Below, one piece after another: positions 6,783 to 15,448 of a stretch of DNA of 30,281 bases. This DNA comes from Bacteroidetes bacterium UBA3022 (GTDB taxonomy: Bacteria > Bacteroidota > Bacteroidia > Chitinophagales > BACL12), in assembly GCA_002346225.1 (NCBI GenBank), contig DDYY01000078.1, positions 1-30,281 on the forward strand. The letters are read 5' to 3'. Made by a program: the position numbers and the translations under genes. The notes beneath the pieces were generated by a model. It ran no database searches, was not told the origin of the DNA, and saw only the letters and a list, made by a program, of their open reading frames with translations. Position 1 is the first letter of the stretch. Each line of letters opens with the position of its first letter.

Positions 6783-7829
6783 TTATCTCAAAGTAGTGTC
6801 TTCAACTGTAAAGTAATTTACTTCAGCCACAAACCTGTTGTCCAGCACATTGAGCTTCTCGGCCGCGCCGGCGCTCAATTTTACGGTTACCTTCTCCTGC
6901 ACTTCCGACTCGCTGAGAGTGCCTATCACTTTCGCATAGATGATGCGGTTGTTCATCAAATTGCGCACCTTAATTACGCTGCCAATAGGTGCATTATTGT
7001 GCAGTGCATAAAATCGCTCTCCGTTCTTGCCGAATTCACTGCTGCCGTCAATCCATGTGGCTACGCCTTTTTCAGCATGCGCTATGAAATCGTTACCGGT
7101 GTACTCGGCATAGACCTGTGCGAATGATTTATTCTTATCTATTCGTCCATTGGTCAGTAACATATTATTACCCTGACTTACGCCTTCGCCGGAAGCTGCT
7201 TCTTCAGAATGTGCGGTATTGGTAGTATGGGTCGTAGTGGAAGGAGTTGCCGGTATAGGTTCCACTGCTGCAGTGGTTACCGAAGCAAGCGTAGAACCCG
7301 GCAATCGAATAATCTGACCTGAATGAATCGTGTAATCTGTCAATTCCGGATTAGCAGCCAGCAGGTCTGAAAAATCAATACCATAGGCTCTGGAAATACT
7401 GTAGAGCGTTTCGCCATCCTGCACTGTATGACCAGATTCTTTCGATATGGCAGGTTTGCTGGATGTAACCGGTGCTGTGGATGTAGTTGTGGTAGCTTTG
7501 GGAGTAGTAGCTTTAGGTGTTTCAGATGCCTGGGGAGCAGCTGTGGTAGAGGCAGCACTTGCTGTATTGCCTCTGGGAACCAGAATCACCTGACCTGCTT
7601 TAACCTGATCCATATTCACATCGGTATTGGCGGCGACTACGGAAGCAAAAGGCACATTGTACCGGCGGCAAACGCTGTAAACGGTTTCTCCCGGACTTAC
7701 CTTGTATAAAATAAAGTTTTGCTCTCCAACTGTTTTAATACCCACGGAATCGCCGGGAGCAGCAGGGGGAGCGGCTATCAGACTATACGCCCATGTAAGT
7801 ACCAGAATCAGTACGGCTAATCTTTTCAT
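6783..7829 (-). CDS. Exported LysM protein with RlpA-like C-terminal domain
   Basis: The 348-residue product starts at the ATG at 7829, giving a clean signal peptide (MKRLAVLILVLTWAYSLIAA). Upstream in-frame codons run into the divergent gene and have no signal sequence, so I reject the longer form. Two LysM peptidoglycan-binding repeats follow, at about 40-86 (YKVSPGETVYSVCRRYNV) and 134-178 (HTVQDGETLYSISRAYGI). They are separated and followed by Ala/Thr/Pro-rich linkers (90-130, 180-215). Residues about 245-342 resemble the double-psi beta-barrel domain of RlpA-like proteins (FYALHNNAPIGSVIKVRNL, then VKLSAGAAEKLNV). Expected role: peptidoglycan binding, perhaps at the septum. Lytic activity is not established. 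It ends at an intrinsic terminator and is divergent from the NfeD-type gene. Confidence 0.88.
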   Translation of the reverse strand: MKRLAVLILVLTWAYSLIAAPPAAPGDSVGIKTVGEQNFILYKVSPGETVYSVCRRYNVPFASVVAANTDVNMDQVKAGQVILVPRGNTASAASTTAAPQASETPKATTPKATTTTSTAPVTSSKPAISKESGHTVQDGETLYSISRAYGIDFSDLLAANPELTDYTIHSGQIIRLPGSTLASVTTAAVEPIPATPSTTTHTTNTAHSEEAASGEGVSQGNNMLLTNGRIDKNKSFAQVYAEYTGNDFIAHAEKGVATWIDGSSEFGKNGERFYALHNNAPIGSVIKVRNLMNNRIIYAKVIGTLSESEVQEKVTVKLSAGAAEKLNVLDNRFVAEVNYFTVEDTTLR

Positions 7830-7838
7830 ATTTTTTTG

Positions 7839-7869
7839 TTGCAGTAAAACGTGCATACGTTTACCTTTA
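7839..7869 (+). promoter_or_regulatory. Promoter of the NfeD-type protease-kdsB operon
   Basis: TTG at 7839-7841 and TACCTTTA at 7862-7869 are separated by 20 bases, matching the Bacteroidota -33/-7 arrangement. Only the last base of the -7 element deviates. The predicted leader before the ATG at 7933 is about 58 bases and contains the palindrome at 7880-7889. Confidence 0.6.
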
Positions 7870-7879
7870 GTGCAAAAGG

Positions 7880-7889
7880 TTGACGTCAA
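7880..7889. promoter_or_regulatory. Perfect palindrome TTGACGTCAA between divergent envelope genes
   Basis: A ten-base perfect palindrome lies in the 103-base divergent spacer, downstream of the plus-strand -7 element and between the two start codons. It is of the size and symmetry of a dimer-binding half-site pair, but short enough that chance is possible. Confidence 0.35.
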
Positions 7890-7912
7890 AAGCGTTTTTC
7901 CAACTCTCTTAG

Positions 7913-7920
7913 CAAAACTA
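7913..7920 (-). promoter_or_regulatory. Candidate -7 element for the LysM protein gene
   Basis: On the minus strand this reads TAGTTTTG, an exact TAnnTTTG match, about 84 bases before the ATG at 7829. No TTG is seen at the -33 distance. If used, its leader would overlap that of the divergent gene and include the palindrome at 7880-7889. Confidence 0.4.
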
Positions 7921-7932
7921 CTTGAAACAGTC

Positions 7933-9303
7933 ATGCATAAATTCATTATAAACAAAGGGTTATTCACTCTTTTTGTGGTTATTTCACTTTTTTGGACATT
8001 TTCCAGGGTCTCAGGGCAGTCTGACGATGCTGCGAAGCCTCTGGTGTACCATTTCGATATTCGGGAAGACATCATGCCTTCTGCTTTTCGCACGGTACAA
8101 AGTGCATTGGATGAAGCGCATGCATTGAATGCCGATGTTGTAGCTATTACCATGGATACCTATGGAGGGATGCTGGATGCCGCAGATTCCATACGCACCC
8201 GGTTGCTGGCGGCGAAAATGCCTGTGATTGTTTACATTACCAATAACGCTGCTTCTGCAGGTGCCCTCATAGCCATAGCATGCGATAGTATATATATGAG
8301 TTCTTTCGCTAAGATTGGTGCTGCGTCTGTAGTAGATCAGAGCGGCAACCTGATGCCCGATAAGTACCAAAGCTTTATGCGCGGAATCATGCGTGCTACC
8401 GCCGAATCCAGTGGCCGCGATCCGGATATTGCAGCAGCTATGGTCGGCGCCGATAAAACCATTCCTGGTATCATCGATTCAGGCAGGGTATTGACCTTCA
8501 CTACCAGCGAGGCCATCGCCAACAATTTTTGTGAAGGCATGGCAGCTGATTTGGAAGGAGCACTGGCACTGGCCGGCTATACAGATTATACATTAGTAGA
8601 ATATGTTCCCAGTGGCATGGATAAGGCCATGGGCGTTTTGCTCAATCCGGTGTTACGCGGACTTTGTTTGACATTTATTTTTCTCGGCCTTTATTTCGAA
8701 TTGCAAACACCAGGCATTGGCTTACCACTAGGTATTGCCATTACAGCTGCCCTCTTGTATTTTGCACCGCTCTACATTGAGGGACTTGCGACCAACTGGG
8801 AGGTGTTGCTGTTTGTAGTGGGACTCATTTTAATTGGCCTGGAAGTATTTGTAATTCCGGGATTTGGCGTGGCAGGGGTTACGGGGATTGCAGCAGTTTT
8901 TATTTCGCTCATTCTGAGTATGGTGGCGAACGACGGATTCAATTTCGAATTTACCGGCACTGATATGGTCGTTCAGGCTTTCGGCATAGTGATGGGTTCC
9001 ATTGCTTTAACGCTCATTGTCATTGTTGCATTCTTTGGAAGATTCCTGAGTTCCCCATTGTTTAAGAGGGTAGCACTCCTTACCTCTGAACAAACAACGG
9101 AAGGCTATACCAGCAATGCACTCGATCATGCCGTGTTAAAAGGCAAGCAGGGCAAAGCGGTTACGGACCTCAGACCTGCGGGAAAGGTGGAAGTAGAAAC
9201 AGAATGGTACGATGCACAGACAGATGGGGAGTACCTTTTAAAGGGCGATGAAGTTGTGGTGCTGGAAGTCAAGAATAGTTACATTGTGGTTCGCAAAGTA
9301 TGA
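7933..9303 (+). CDS. Membrane-bound serine protease of the NfeD (ClpP-like) family
   Basis: The 456-residue product has a signal peptide (about 1-29), a periplasmic ClpP/SDH-fold protease domain (about 36-230), four or so hydrophobic helices (about 235-370) and a C-terminal OB-fold NfeD domain (about 385-456). The likely dyad is Ser108 in NNAASAGAL and Lys144 in MPDKYQSF, with the ESSGR landmark downstream as in the archaeal 1510-N protease. Such proteins cleave membrane-associated substrates, often stomatin-like partners; no stomatin gene is adjacent here. ATG 7933 is chosen because it begins the signal peptide; the frame stays open upstream to 7702 but only as antisense to the LysM gene. 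It overlaps kdsB by four bases (ATGA). Confidence 0.9.
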   Translation: MHKFIINKGLFTLFVVISLFWTFSRVSGQSDDAAKPLVYHFDIREDIMPSAFRTVQSALDEAHALNADVVAITMDTYGGMLDAADSIRTRLLAAKMPVIVYITNNAASAGALIAIACDSIYMSSFAKIGAASVVDQSGNLMPDKYQSFMRGIMRATAESSGRDPDIAAAMVGADKTIPGIIDSGRVLTFTTSEAIANNFCEGMAADLEGALALAGYTDYTLVEYVPSGMDKAMGVLLNPVLRGLCLTFIFLGLYFELQTPGIGLPLGIAITAALLYFAPLYIEGLATNWEVLLFVVGLILIGLEVFVIPGFGVAGVTGIAAVFISLILSMVANDGFNFEFTGTDMVVQAFGIVMGSIALTLIVIVAFFGRFLSSPLFKRVALLTSEQTTEGYTSNALDHAVLKGKQGKAVTDLRPAGKVEVETEWYDAQTDGEYLLKGDEVVVLEVKNSYIVVRKV

Positions 9304-10025
9304 AAGTACTGATTGTTATACCAGCCCGATATGCTTCCACCCGTTTCCCCGGTAAGCCGCTGGCATTGATTCATGGTAAGCCTATGATTCAACTGGTCTG
9401 GGAACAGGCCATGAAAGTAAAGGGTGATACCACTGTGGTCGTTGCAACAGATCATCAGGGTATTCAGAATACTGTCGAAGGATTCGGAGGGCAATGTGTG
9501 CGCACCAGAAGTGATCATCCCAGTGGTACTGACCGGTGTGCAGAAGCAGCAGGCATACTGGACTTTGAAGGTGATGTGGTACTGAATATGCAGGGCGATG
9601 AACCCTTTATCAACCCTTCGGCATTGGAGCGTTTAATCGATGTTTTTGCGGACAGGCAAGTGCAGCTGGCTACCCTCTGCCGCAGGATAGATGCCAAAAC
9701 AACCCTGGAAGACCCCAATGTGGTTAAGGTGGTAAAAGGCATTCATGAAAATGCACTCTACTTTTCCAGGTTTCCCGTTCCGTTCCTGCGCAACTATCAT
9801 GTAGATGACTGGATAGCGCAAAATAGCCATTTCCAGCATATTGGTGTTTACGCATTTCGTCCGGAGGTATTGCAGGCTGTAACCAGTCTGGCTCCTACGC
9901 AGCTGGAAAAGGCAGAGTCCCTCGAGCAGTTAAGGTGGCTGGAGCATGGCCATGCCATCCGATTAGTTGAGACCAACTATGTCTCCAAAGGAATAGATAC
10001 GCCTGAAGACCTGAATGGGCTTTAG
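9300..10025 (+). CDS. kdsB: 3-deoxy-manno-octulosonate cytidylyltransferase (CMP-Kdo synthetase)
   Basis: This cytosolic enzyme activates Kdo with CTP to CMP-Kdo for attachment to lipid A. The 241-residue length is typical. The nucleotide-binding signature PARYASTRFPGKPL occupies residues 8-21. SDHPSGTDRCAEA lies at 71-83, the acidic metal motif MQGDEP at 97-102, and HIGVYAFRPE near 181. All key segments look intact. The ATG overlaps the TGA of the NfeD-type protease gene, so the two are cotranscribed from the promoter at 7839-7869. Its presence confirms a Gram-negative LPS-type outer membrane. The 62-base gap to the convergent receptor gene holds no clear terminator. Confidence 0.96.
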   Translation: MKVLIVIPARYASTRFPGKPLALIHGKPMIQLVWEQAMKVKGDTTVVVATDHQGIQNTVEGFGGQCVRTRSDHPSGTDRCAEAAGILDFEGDVVLNMQGDEPFINPSALERLIDVFADRQVQLATLCRRIDAKTTLEDPNVVKVVKGIHENALYFSRFPVPFLRNYHVDDWIAQNSHFQHIGVYAFRPEVLQAVTSLAPTQLEKAESLEQLRWLEHGHAIRLVETNYVSKGIDTPEDLNGL

Positions 10026-10087
10026 AACCTGCTGCTGCAGGGGAAATTCTCCGGGATGTACTTCAACAAGTCAACGCAACAAAGTTA

Positions 10088-12517
10088 TCAGTTGCCTTCT
10101 CCTCCGCCCACGCGATTGGTAGCATCATCAATGCTGGTCTTCCTGTTCTTAGCTCCTTTCACTTGCTGATTACCCAGCATGTAACTAAAGCTCAACCTGA
10201 TTTGCTGGCTTTCCCATCCGCCGTGGGCATCCAGATACAGACCGGGTGTATCCTGAATGGCATCCCATGGAGCAGTATGGAATACGTCTGTAAAGCTGAG
10301 TTTGAGGTTACCCCTGTTCTCGAACAGTCGTTGCTGAAATCCGATGTCCATGCTCCAGTTGGTAGCTACCTTATATAAGGCACCCCACACGGAAGGCGTG
10401 CTGTACCAACCTGATATTTCAAAGGATGCATTTTTAGATATATTGAATGTGCTTTGGTGGTAGACAGAGAAACTGAAAGCCTTGATGCTCACTTCTCTTC
10501 CGCCTTCGAGTGTTCCGCCATTGGTAAGGTTGTTAAGTCCTGCATTGGTATAAGTGCTCCACCATGGTGCAATGCTGAAAGGTGCACTTACATTTAAACC
10601 AATAGTTTCCTGATAACCCAGATTGCGCGTTTCCAGAAATGTACGAGTGCCCTCGGTGGTATCAGATATGGAACTAAAGAAGTCCCTGGTATAACTGTAA
10701 TTCAAGCTGGTGGTTATCGAATAGTTGAATGTATGGGATAAGGAAAGGCTATTGGTATATTGCGGCTGCAGGAATGGATTCCCCCTTCGATAGGTGAGCT
10801 CATCCATACGGTATTCAAACGGATTCAGCGCATCGTAATTAGGACGTTGAATCCTTCTGCTGTAGTTCAGGCGCAATTGGTTCTTTTCATCCAGACGATA
10901 GCTTACTCCTCCGGAGGGAAAGAAATCGAGGTAGGTGCGTTCCACTTTTTGGTTTTCAATATCCTGGGAACTGTTCAATGTTCCTACAGAATGGGTTAGC
11001 TCGGAGCGCAGACCTGCATTGATACCAAATTTTTTAATATCCCGCACAAAACTAACATAGGCAGCATCTACATTTTCTTCATATACGAAGTTGTTGCTTC
11101 TGTCCAGATCCAGTTGTTGTTCCCCGTCAATGATGTTGTAAAAGTCGAAGGTGTTATCGGTGATTACATAAGCGAACTTGGCACCGGCGGACAAGACACC
11201 TCCCCAAAGGGGCCTTTCATGATCAACCTTGGACGATACGATGTCAATATTGGTGGGCGCATCGGTTTCAAAGATATTTTCGAACAGCACCGCATTGTTA
11301 ACAGGATCCAGGTAGAAGTTAGGCTGGTAGGTTTCGTTGGTAATCCGAAAAGAGCCATAATCAGCATCTATATTCCAGCTGATTCCTTCGCGATTATCAA
11401 AGCGGTAATTGAGGTTGACGTTGTTGTTGAAATAGATACCGGTGTTATCGCTGCTGGCCTGCAATACTTGAAAAACATCGCCTGTGGCCATGTCGGCAAT
11501 GGGGGTTAAATTATTGGTCTGGTAAATGCGGTCGTTGTGCCCTCCACTTACTATAAAACCCAATGTGCTTTTTTCGCTGGTGTAAAAATCTGCTCCAACT
11601 TTGTAACCATTGTACGGTCCTCCGCGACGACTAACACTTCTGGAGTCGAAAATCAAATCGTTTTGTTCGCGGTAAGTTTCCATCCAGTGGCGCCACGTAC
11701 CCGTATTCAGGCTGTAGGTGCCAAACACATTCATAAACTTATTGCGGTAGTTCACAGAAGCTGATCCGCTGTATTTGGCATAAAATCCCTGGTTGTAATT
11801 GGCATTGATATTGGCATTGGTGCCCAAGCTTTTGTTCTTCTTCAGTCTGATATTGATAATTCCTGCATCTCCTTCTGCATCGTACTTCGCAGATGGATTG
11901 GTAATGATCTCTATGGCTTCAATCTCGCTGGATTGCATGGAATTCAATAATGCGGCAAGGTCAGCACCACTCAATGGGGAGGGTTTACCATCAATGTAAA
12001 TCATGGTTCCACTTTTACCCATCAGAATAATATTGTCATTGTTGTCTACGGTAACGCCCGGTGCTTTGCGCATGAGTTCCATCGCCGTATTACCGGTGGC
12101 ATTGGTGCTACCTTCTACGTTGAAAACCGTTTTGTCCGGTTGGACTTCAATCAGTGCCCGCTGAGCTACCACTTCCACTGCATCCAGCACGTTTTCATCC
12201 GCCGCCAGTTGAATCGTACCCAAATCTTTTGCTTCACCTTCGCTAATAGCAAAGATCCCAGTGCGGTAATCCGCATATCCTACAAAGCTTATCGTAAAAA
12301 AGTATTCACCGGCAGGTATGGAGCGCAGTCTGAAAGCTCCGTCCATATCGGTTATTTCGGCCTTTACCATTTGAGAATCAGCACTGCTGTATAACACTGC
12401 ATTGGCAAATGGAACGGTTTCACTATTCTCGTCCAGCACAATTCCGCTGATGGAAGATTGAGCGAAGCCTACGCTTGCGCAGAGTAAAAGACTGAAAAGG
12501 GAAACGAAAACTTTCAT
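10088..12517 (-). CDS. TonB-dependent-receptor-like outer membrane beta-barrel protein
   Basis: The 809-residue product has a signal peptide cut near residue 19 (VGFAQ). A carboxypeptidase-regulatory-like Ig domain follows (about 22-105, with ISGIVLDENSETVPFANAVLYS and the AGEYFFTISFVGY landmark). Next is a plug-like domain (about 125-235: TAMELMRKAPGVTVDNN, IYIDGKPSP, then IEIITNPSAKYDAEGDAGIINI), and a long beta-barrel rich in aromatic/Asn/Tyr strands. This matches the Bacteroidota outer-membrane barrel family often annotated OMP_b-brl_3. No SusD partner is adjacent, so it is not a classic glycan-uptake pair; the substrate is unknown. The tail after residue 775 is polar and low-complexity, unlike the usual terminal strand. 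A weak -7-like TAATTTTA lies about 30 bases upstream. Confidence 0.9.
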   Translation of the reverse strand: MKVFVSLFSLLLCASVGFAQSSISGIVLDENSETVPFANAVLYSSADSQMVKAEITDMDGAFRLRSIPAGEYFFTISFVGYADYRTGIFAISEGEAKDLGTIQLAADENVLDAVEVVAQRALIEVQPDKTVFNVEGSTNATGNTAMELMRKAPGVTVDNNDNIILMGKSGTMIYIDGKPSPLSGADLAALLNSMQSSEIEAIEIITNPSAKYDAEGDAGIINIRLKKNKSLGTNANINANYNQGFYAKYSGSASVNYRNKFMNVFGTYSLNTGTWRHWMETYREQNDLIFDSRSVSRRGGPYNGYKVGADFYTSEKSTLGFIVSGGHNDRIYQTNNLTPIADMATGDVFQVLQASSDNTGIYFNNNVNLNYRFDNREGISWNIDADYGSFRITNETYQPNFYLDPVNNAVLFENIFETDAPTNIDIVSSKVDHERPLWGGVLSAGAKFAYVITDNTFDFYNIIDGEQQLDLDRSNNFVYEENVDAAYVSFVRDIKKFGINAGLRSELTHSVGTLNSSQDIENQKVERTYLDFFPSGGVSYRLDEKNQLRLNYSRRIQRPNYDALNPFEYRMDELTYRRGNPFLQPQYTNSLSLSHTFNYSITTSLNYSYTRDFFSSISDTTEGTRTFLETRNLGYQETIGLNVSAPFSIAPWWSTYTNAGLNNLTNGGTLEGGREVSIKAFSFSVYHQSTFNISKNASFEISGWYSTPSVWGALYKVATNWSMDIGFQQRLFENRGNLKLSFTDVFHTAPWDAIQDTPGLYLDAHGGWESQQIRLSFSYMLGNQQVKGAKNRKTSIDDATNRVGGGEGN

Positions 12518-12638
12518 GCTGAAAAGATTTGGGTTGGGGTTACACCGTAAAATTAGTCATTTGCTAAGGCGGGCCTCCCTTTATTAGAACTGTTTAGGAT
12601 GCTTTAAGACCTTTTAACACTCTAGGAAAGCGATGGGC

Positions 12639-13631
12639 TTACTTATCGGTAGAAATGCGAGCAATTTCTGCTATGTTGCCTGCCACTTCCAGGCCGGCAT
12701 GCCTGCCTGTTCCACTCCAGATAAGGCCGCCTGTCTTGCGGTTTTCCAATGATACCTCCAATGTGGAGGTCATACTCTCTTCAATCCGCCCTTCCATGAA
12801 TCCATGGATAGGCGCTGCCAACTCCGTTGCATGATCCCTGTGCGCTTTGATGCGCAGGTTGTAAGTAGGGTGGCTGAAGTGTAAATGCACATCGGTGGTG
12901 CCTGCCACGGCGTCTTTGAGTTGCGAGAAATTATAGGTAGTGAAACGTATCAGTTTTTTATCTATTAGTAAGCCGGCAATGAATCCTACGAACGAGCTGC
13001 CAATCCATGGGATTTTTGCCACAGAGGCCTTCAGTGATATTCCGGTATTTTCAAAATGATTGCTTTGCATCCAGATATAAGCTGAGGGAAAAGAGCGTCC
13101 CCAGTCTTTTTCCATGTAGCCGCGTCCGCCATCAAAAGAAATCGATTGATCGTGCAGCGTTGCCTCGCCACGAATACTGTGGTCCATGCTTACAATGCCA
13201 TGGTAGCATTCCATAAAGGGTACAAATGAAAACGGGCCCATGATGCCGGGTGAATAGAAGGGAGCCGGCCATGGTGTGATACCTGAAAATGTCAGGTCTG
13301 CCTGCAGCTCCGGTAAATCTATTTGCAACTTCTCGGCAGAAAAGTAATGCTGGTCTATCCGCACCTCGAAACGATCATGCGATGCCTGAAAAGCAGCTGC
13401 AGGAAATGTATGATACACAGCAGTTCCCCGCTTCCCATCCAAAACCTGGATAAAGGCATGTCGATTTCCTGTGGGATCCATGGCAATACCCGGTATGACC
13501 GCAATAGCTGTGGTAGCATCCGCATTCAGGCATTTGTAGTACCAGCCTTCAAAGTATCGCCGGGTTTTTCCCCTGCCCTGAAACATGGGTGCGTTGAAAA
13601 AAGCTTTGGGTTGGGTGAGCATGCGGGCCAT
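12639..13631 (-). CDS. Tocopherol-cyclase-like protein
   Basis: The 330-residue product has no signal peptide. It opens with PMFQGRGKTRRYFEGWYYK, followed by AVIPGIAMDPTGNRHAFIQV, a segment characteristic of the tocopherol cyclase (VTE1-like) family with its lipocalin-like beta-barrels. A central GRGYMEKDWGRSFPSAYIWMQ (about 172-192) is also typical. In plants and cyanobacteria the family closes the chromanol ring of tocopherol. Bacterial homologues outside phototrophs have no firmly assigned substrate, so only the fold is safe here. No prenyltransferase or methyltransferase of the pathway is visible nearby. The start is ATG 13631, with a second ATG three codons later as alternative. It is divergent from pyrG. 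Confidence 0.85.
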   Translation of the reverse strand: MARMLTQPKAFFNAPMFQGRGKTRRYFEGWYYKCLNADATTAIAVIPGIAMDPTGNRHAFIQVLDGKRGTAVYHTFPAAAFQASHDRFEVRIDQHYFSAEKLQIDLPELQADLTFSGITPWPAPFYSPGIMGPFSFVPFMECYHGIVSMDHSIRGEATLHDQSISFDGGRGYMEKDWGRSFPSAYIWMQSNHFENTGISLKASVAKIPWIGSSFVGFIAGLLIDKKLIRFTTYNFSQLKDAVAGTTDVHLHFSHPTYNLRIKAHRDHATELAAPIHGFMEGRIEESMTSTLEVSLENRKTGGLIWSGTGRHAGLEVAGNIAEIARISTDK

Positions 13632-13687
13632 GTTGCAAGTTACAAATCATTCTGCTGCCCGACGCGGTGGAGCGTTATGTTTCCTGC

Positions 13688-13709
13688 ATCCACATGCTTA
13701 TCCACATGC
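13688..13709. repeat. Tandem 10-base repeat containing a DnaA-box match, upstream of pyrG
   Basis: ATCCACATGC occurs twice (13688-13697 and 13700-13709) with a two-base gap, giving a 12-base period. The second copy together with the gap and its flank creates TTATCCACA at 13698-13706, an exact consensus DnaA box. The repeats end 15 bases before the pyrG -33 element. Confidence 0.5.
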
Positions 13710-13724
13710 AATGGAAATAAAGCG

Positions 13725-13754
13725 TTGGCACTCTTCTTTTTTACTATACCTTTA
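13725..13754 (+). promoter_or_regulatory. pyrG promoter
   Basis: TTG at 13725-13727 and TACCTTTA at 13747-13754 are separated by 19 bases, the classic Bacteroidota -33/-7 layout, 21 bases before the pyrG ATG. Only the final -7 base deviates from TAnnTTTG. Confidence 0.7.
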
Positions 13755-13775
13755 TAGCCCGTAACGCGTCAACCA

Positions 13776-15398
13776 ATGAAATCCAATTGTAAGTATATTT
13801 TCGTTACGGGTGGAGTAACCTCATCACTGGGAAAAGGCATTTTTGCCGCTTCATTAGCCCGTCTGCTGCAGGGGCACGGATTCCGTGTCACCATTCAGAA
13901 ATTCGACCCCTATATTAATGTCGATCCCGGTACACTGAACCCCTATGAACATGGGGAATGCTTTGTAACCGACGATGGTGCAGAGACCGACCTCGACCTG
14001 GGGCATTATGAACGCTTTCTGGGAATAGAAACCAGCCAGAGTAATAATGTTACCACCGGAGCGGTTTATCAAACAGTTATCAATAAGGAACGTGCGGGCG
14101 ATTATCTGGGGAAAACAGTTCAAGTCATTCCCCATATTACCGATGAGCTGCAGCGCCGCATGATGCTGCTGGGCGAAAGTGGTGATTACGATATCATCAT
14201 CACTGAAATTGGCGGTACGGTTGGGGACATTGAGAGTTTCCCTTTTGTAGAAGCCGTAAGGCAGCTGAAATGGAAGCTCGGAAATACGCGTTGCATTACT
14301 GTCCACCTGACACTCATACCTTATCTGGCCTCAGCCAAAGAACTGAAAACAAAGCCCACACAACACAGTGTGAAAATGTTGCTGGAGAGCGGTCTTCAGG
14401 CAGATATTCTTGTTTGTCGTACGGAGTACCCTTTAAATAAAGAAATACGCAGAAAGCTGGCGTTGTTCTGCAACGTCAATATCAACGCAGTTATTGAAGC
14501 GATAGACGTGGATACCATCTATGATGTGCCGCTGAGTCTGCTGAAAGAGGGACTGGATGATATTGTTTTGAGTAAGTTGCGCCTGCCCAAAAACGGAGAG
14601 CCGGACCTTACCACCTGGAAAGAATTTTTGTCTCGTTTGAAAAACCCAACACGCACGGTTCGCGTGGGTCTGGTTGGGAAATATGTGGAGCTGCAGGATG
14701 CCTACAAATCCATCCTGGAGAGCTTTATTCATGCCGGTGCTGCCAATGAATGCAAGGTGGATGTTGTAAGTATTCAAAGTGATCATATTACCTCAGAAAA
14801 TGTCCACGACAAACTCAAGGATTTGAACGGGGTATTGGTAGCACCCGGTTTCGGCGACCGTGGTATTGAAGGAAAAATTACCGCTATTCAGTACGTCAGA
14901 GAGCATAATATTCCATTTTTTGGCATCTGTCTGGGCATGCAGTGTTCGGTTATCGAATTCGGCAGGAACGTGCTACATCTGAAAGATGCGCACAGCACTG
15001 AAATGAATCCAAAGACCAAGCATCCTGTTATCGATATGATGGAGGAGCAGAAAAATATCACAGAAATGGGAGGAACCATGCGCTTAGGTTCCTATGACTG
15101 CCGCCTGTACAAAAAAACAAAGGCTTTCGAGACCTACCGCTCACAGTCCATTTCTGAACGCCATCGCCACAGGTATGAGTTCAATAATGATTACCTCAAG
15201 GATTTTGAAGCCAAGGGAATGACCGCAGCGGGCATCAATCCGCAACAAAATCTGGTGGAAATAGTAGAGCTGAAAGACCACCCCTGGTTTGTGGGCGTGC
15301 AGTTTCACCCGGAGCTTAAAAGTAAAGTCGACAAACCACATCCACTTTTTGTAGCATTTATTAAGGCCGCCATCGTCAATAATGAAAAGAACAGTTGA
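13776..15398 (+). CDS. pyrG: CTP synthase
   Basis: CTP synthase aminates UTP to CTP using ATP and glutamine in the cytoplasm. The 540-residue product has the N-terminal amidoligase domain, with the P-loop-like GGVTSSLGKGI at about 12-22, KFDPYINVDPGTLNP at 42-56 and EIGGTVGDIES at 144-154. A class I glutamine amidotransferase domain follows from about residue 295, with nucleophile Cys385 in FFGICLGMQ and the catalytic His-Glu in VQFHPELKSK near the C-terminus. Length and motifs are standard. It has a good -33/-7 promoter and a 21-base spacing from the -7 element. Tandem repeats lie just upstream of that promoter. Dihydroorotase, an earlier enzyme of the pathway, lies 2 kb downstream on the other strand. 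Confidence 0.98.
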   Translation: MKSNCKYIFVTGGVTSSLGKGIFAASLARLLQGHGFRVTIQKFDPYINVDPGTLNPYEHGECFVTDDGAETDLDLGHYERFLGIETSQSNNVTTGAVYQTVINKERAGDYLGKTVQVIPHITDELQRRMMLLGESGDYDIIITEIGGTVGDIESFPFVEAVRQLKWKLGNTRCITVHLTLIPYLASAKELKTKPTQHSVKMLLESGLQADILVCRTEYPLNKEIRRKLALFCNVNINAVIEAIDVDTIYDVPLSLLKEGLDDIVLSKLRLPKNGEPDLTTWKEFLSRLKNPTRTVRVGLVGKYVELQDAYKSILESFIHAGAANECKVDVVSIQSDHITSENVHDKLKDLNGVLVAPGFGDRGIEGKITAIQYVREHNIPFFGICLGMQCSVIEFGRNVLHLKDAHSTEMNPKTKHPVIDMMEEQKNITEMGGTMRLGSYDCRLYKKTKAFETYRSQSISERHRHRYEFNNDYLKDFEAKGMTAAGINPQQNLVEIVELKDHPWFVGVQFHPELKSKVDKPHPLFVAFIKAAIVNNEKNS

Positions 15399-15448
15399 AT
15401 TCGCCCTGAACTAAGGAGTATTACTGCTTAGCTTTCGGCATTCTTCCG

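Noticed and set aside
7702..7932. N-terminal extension of the NfeD-type protease frame
   Set aside because: It is antisense to the LysM gene and precedes a clear signal peptide at 7933.
7830..8153. N-terminal extension of the LysM protein frame into the NfeD gene
   Set aside because: The extension is antisense to the NfeD-type protease and would bury the signal peptide; ATG 7829 is preferred.
10026..10087. CCTGC/GCAGG mini-palindrome between kdsB and the receptor gene as a terminator
   Set aside because: The one-base spacer cannot form a hairpin loop and no T-tract follows.
13698..13706. Consensus DnaA box as a replication origin
   Set aside because: Only one consensus box is seen, with no AT-rich unwinding region, dnaA/dnaN or clustered boxes; it is kept only as a possible regulatory site.
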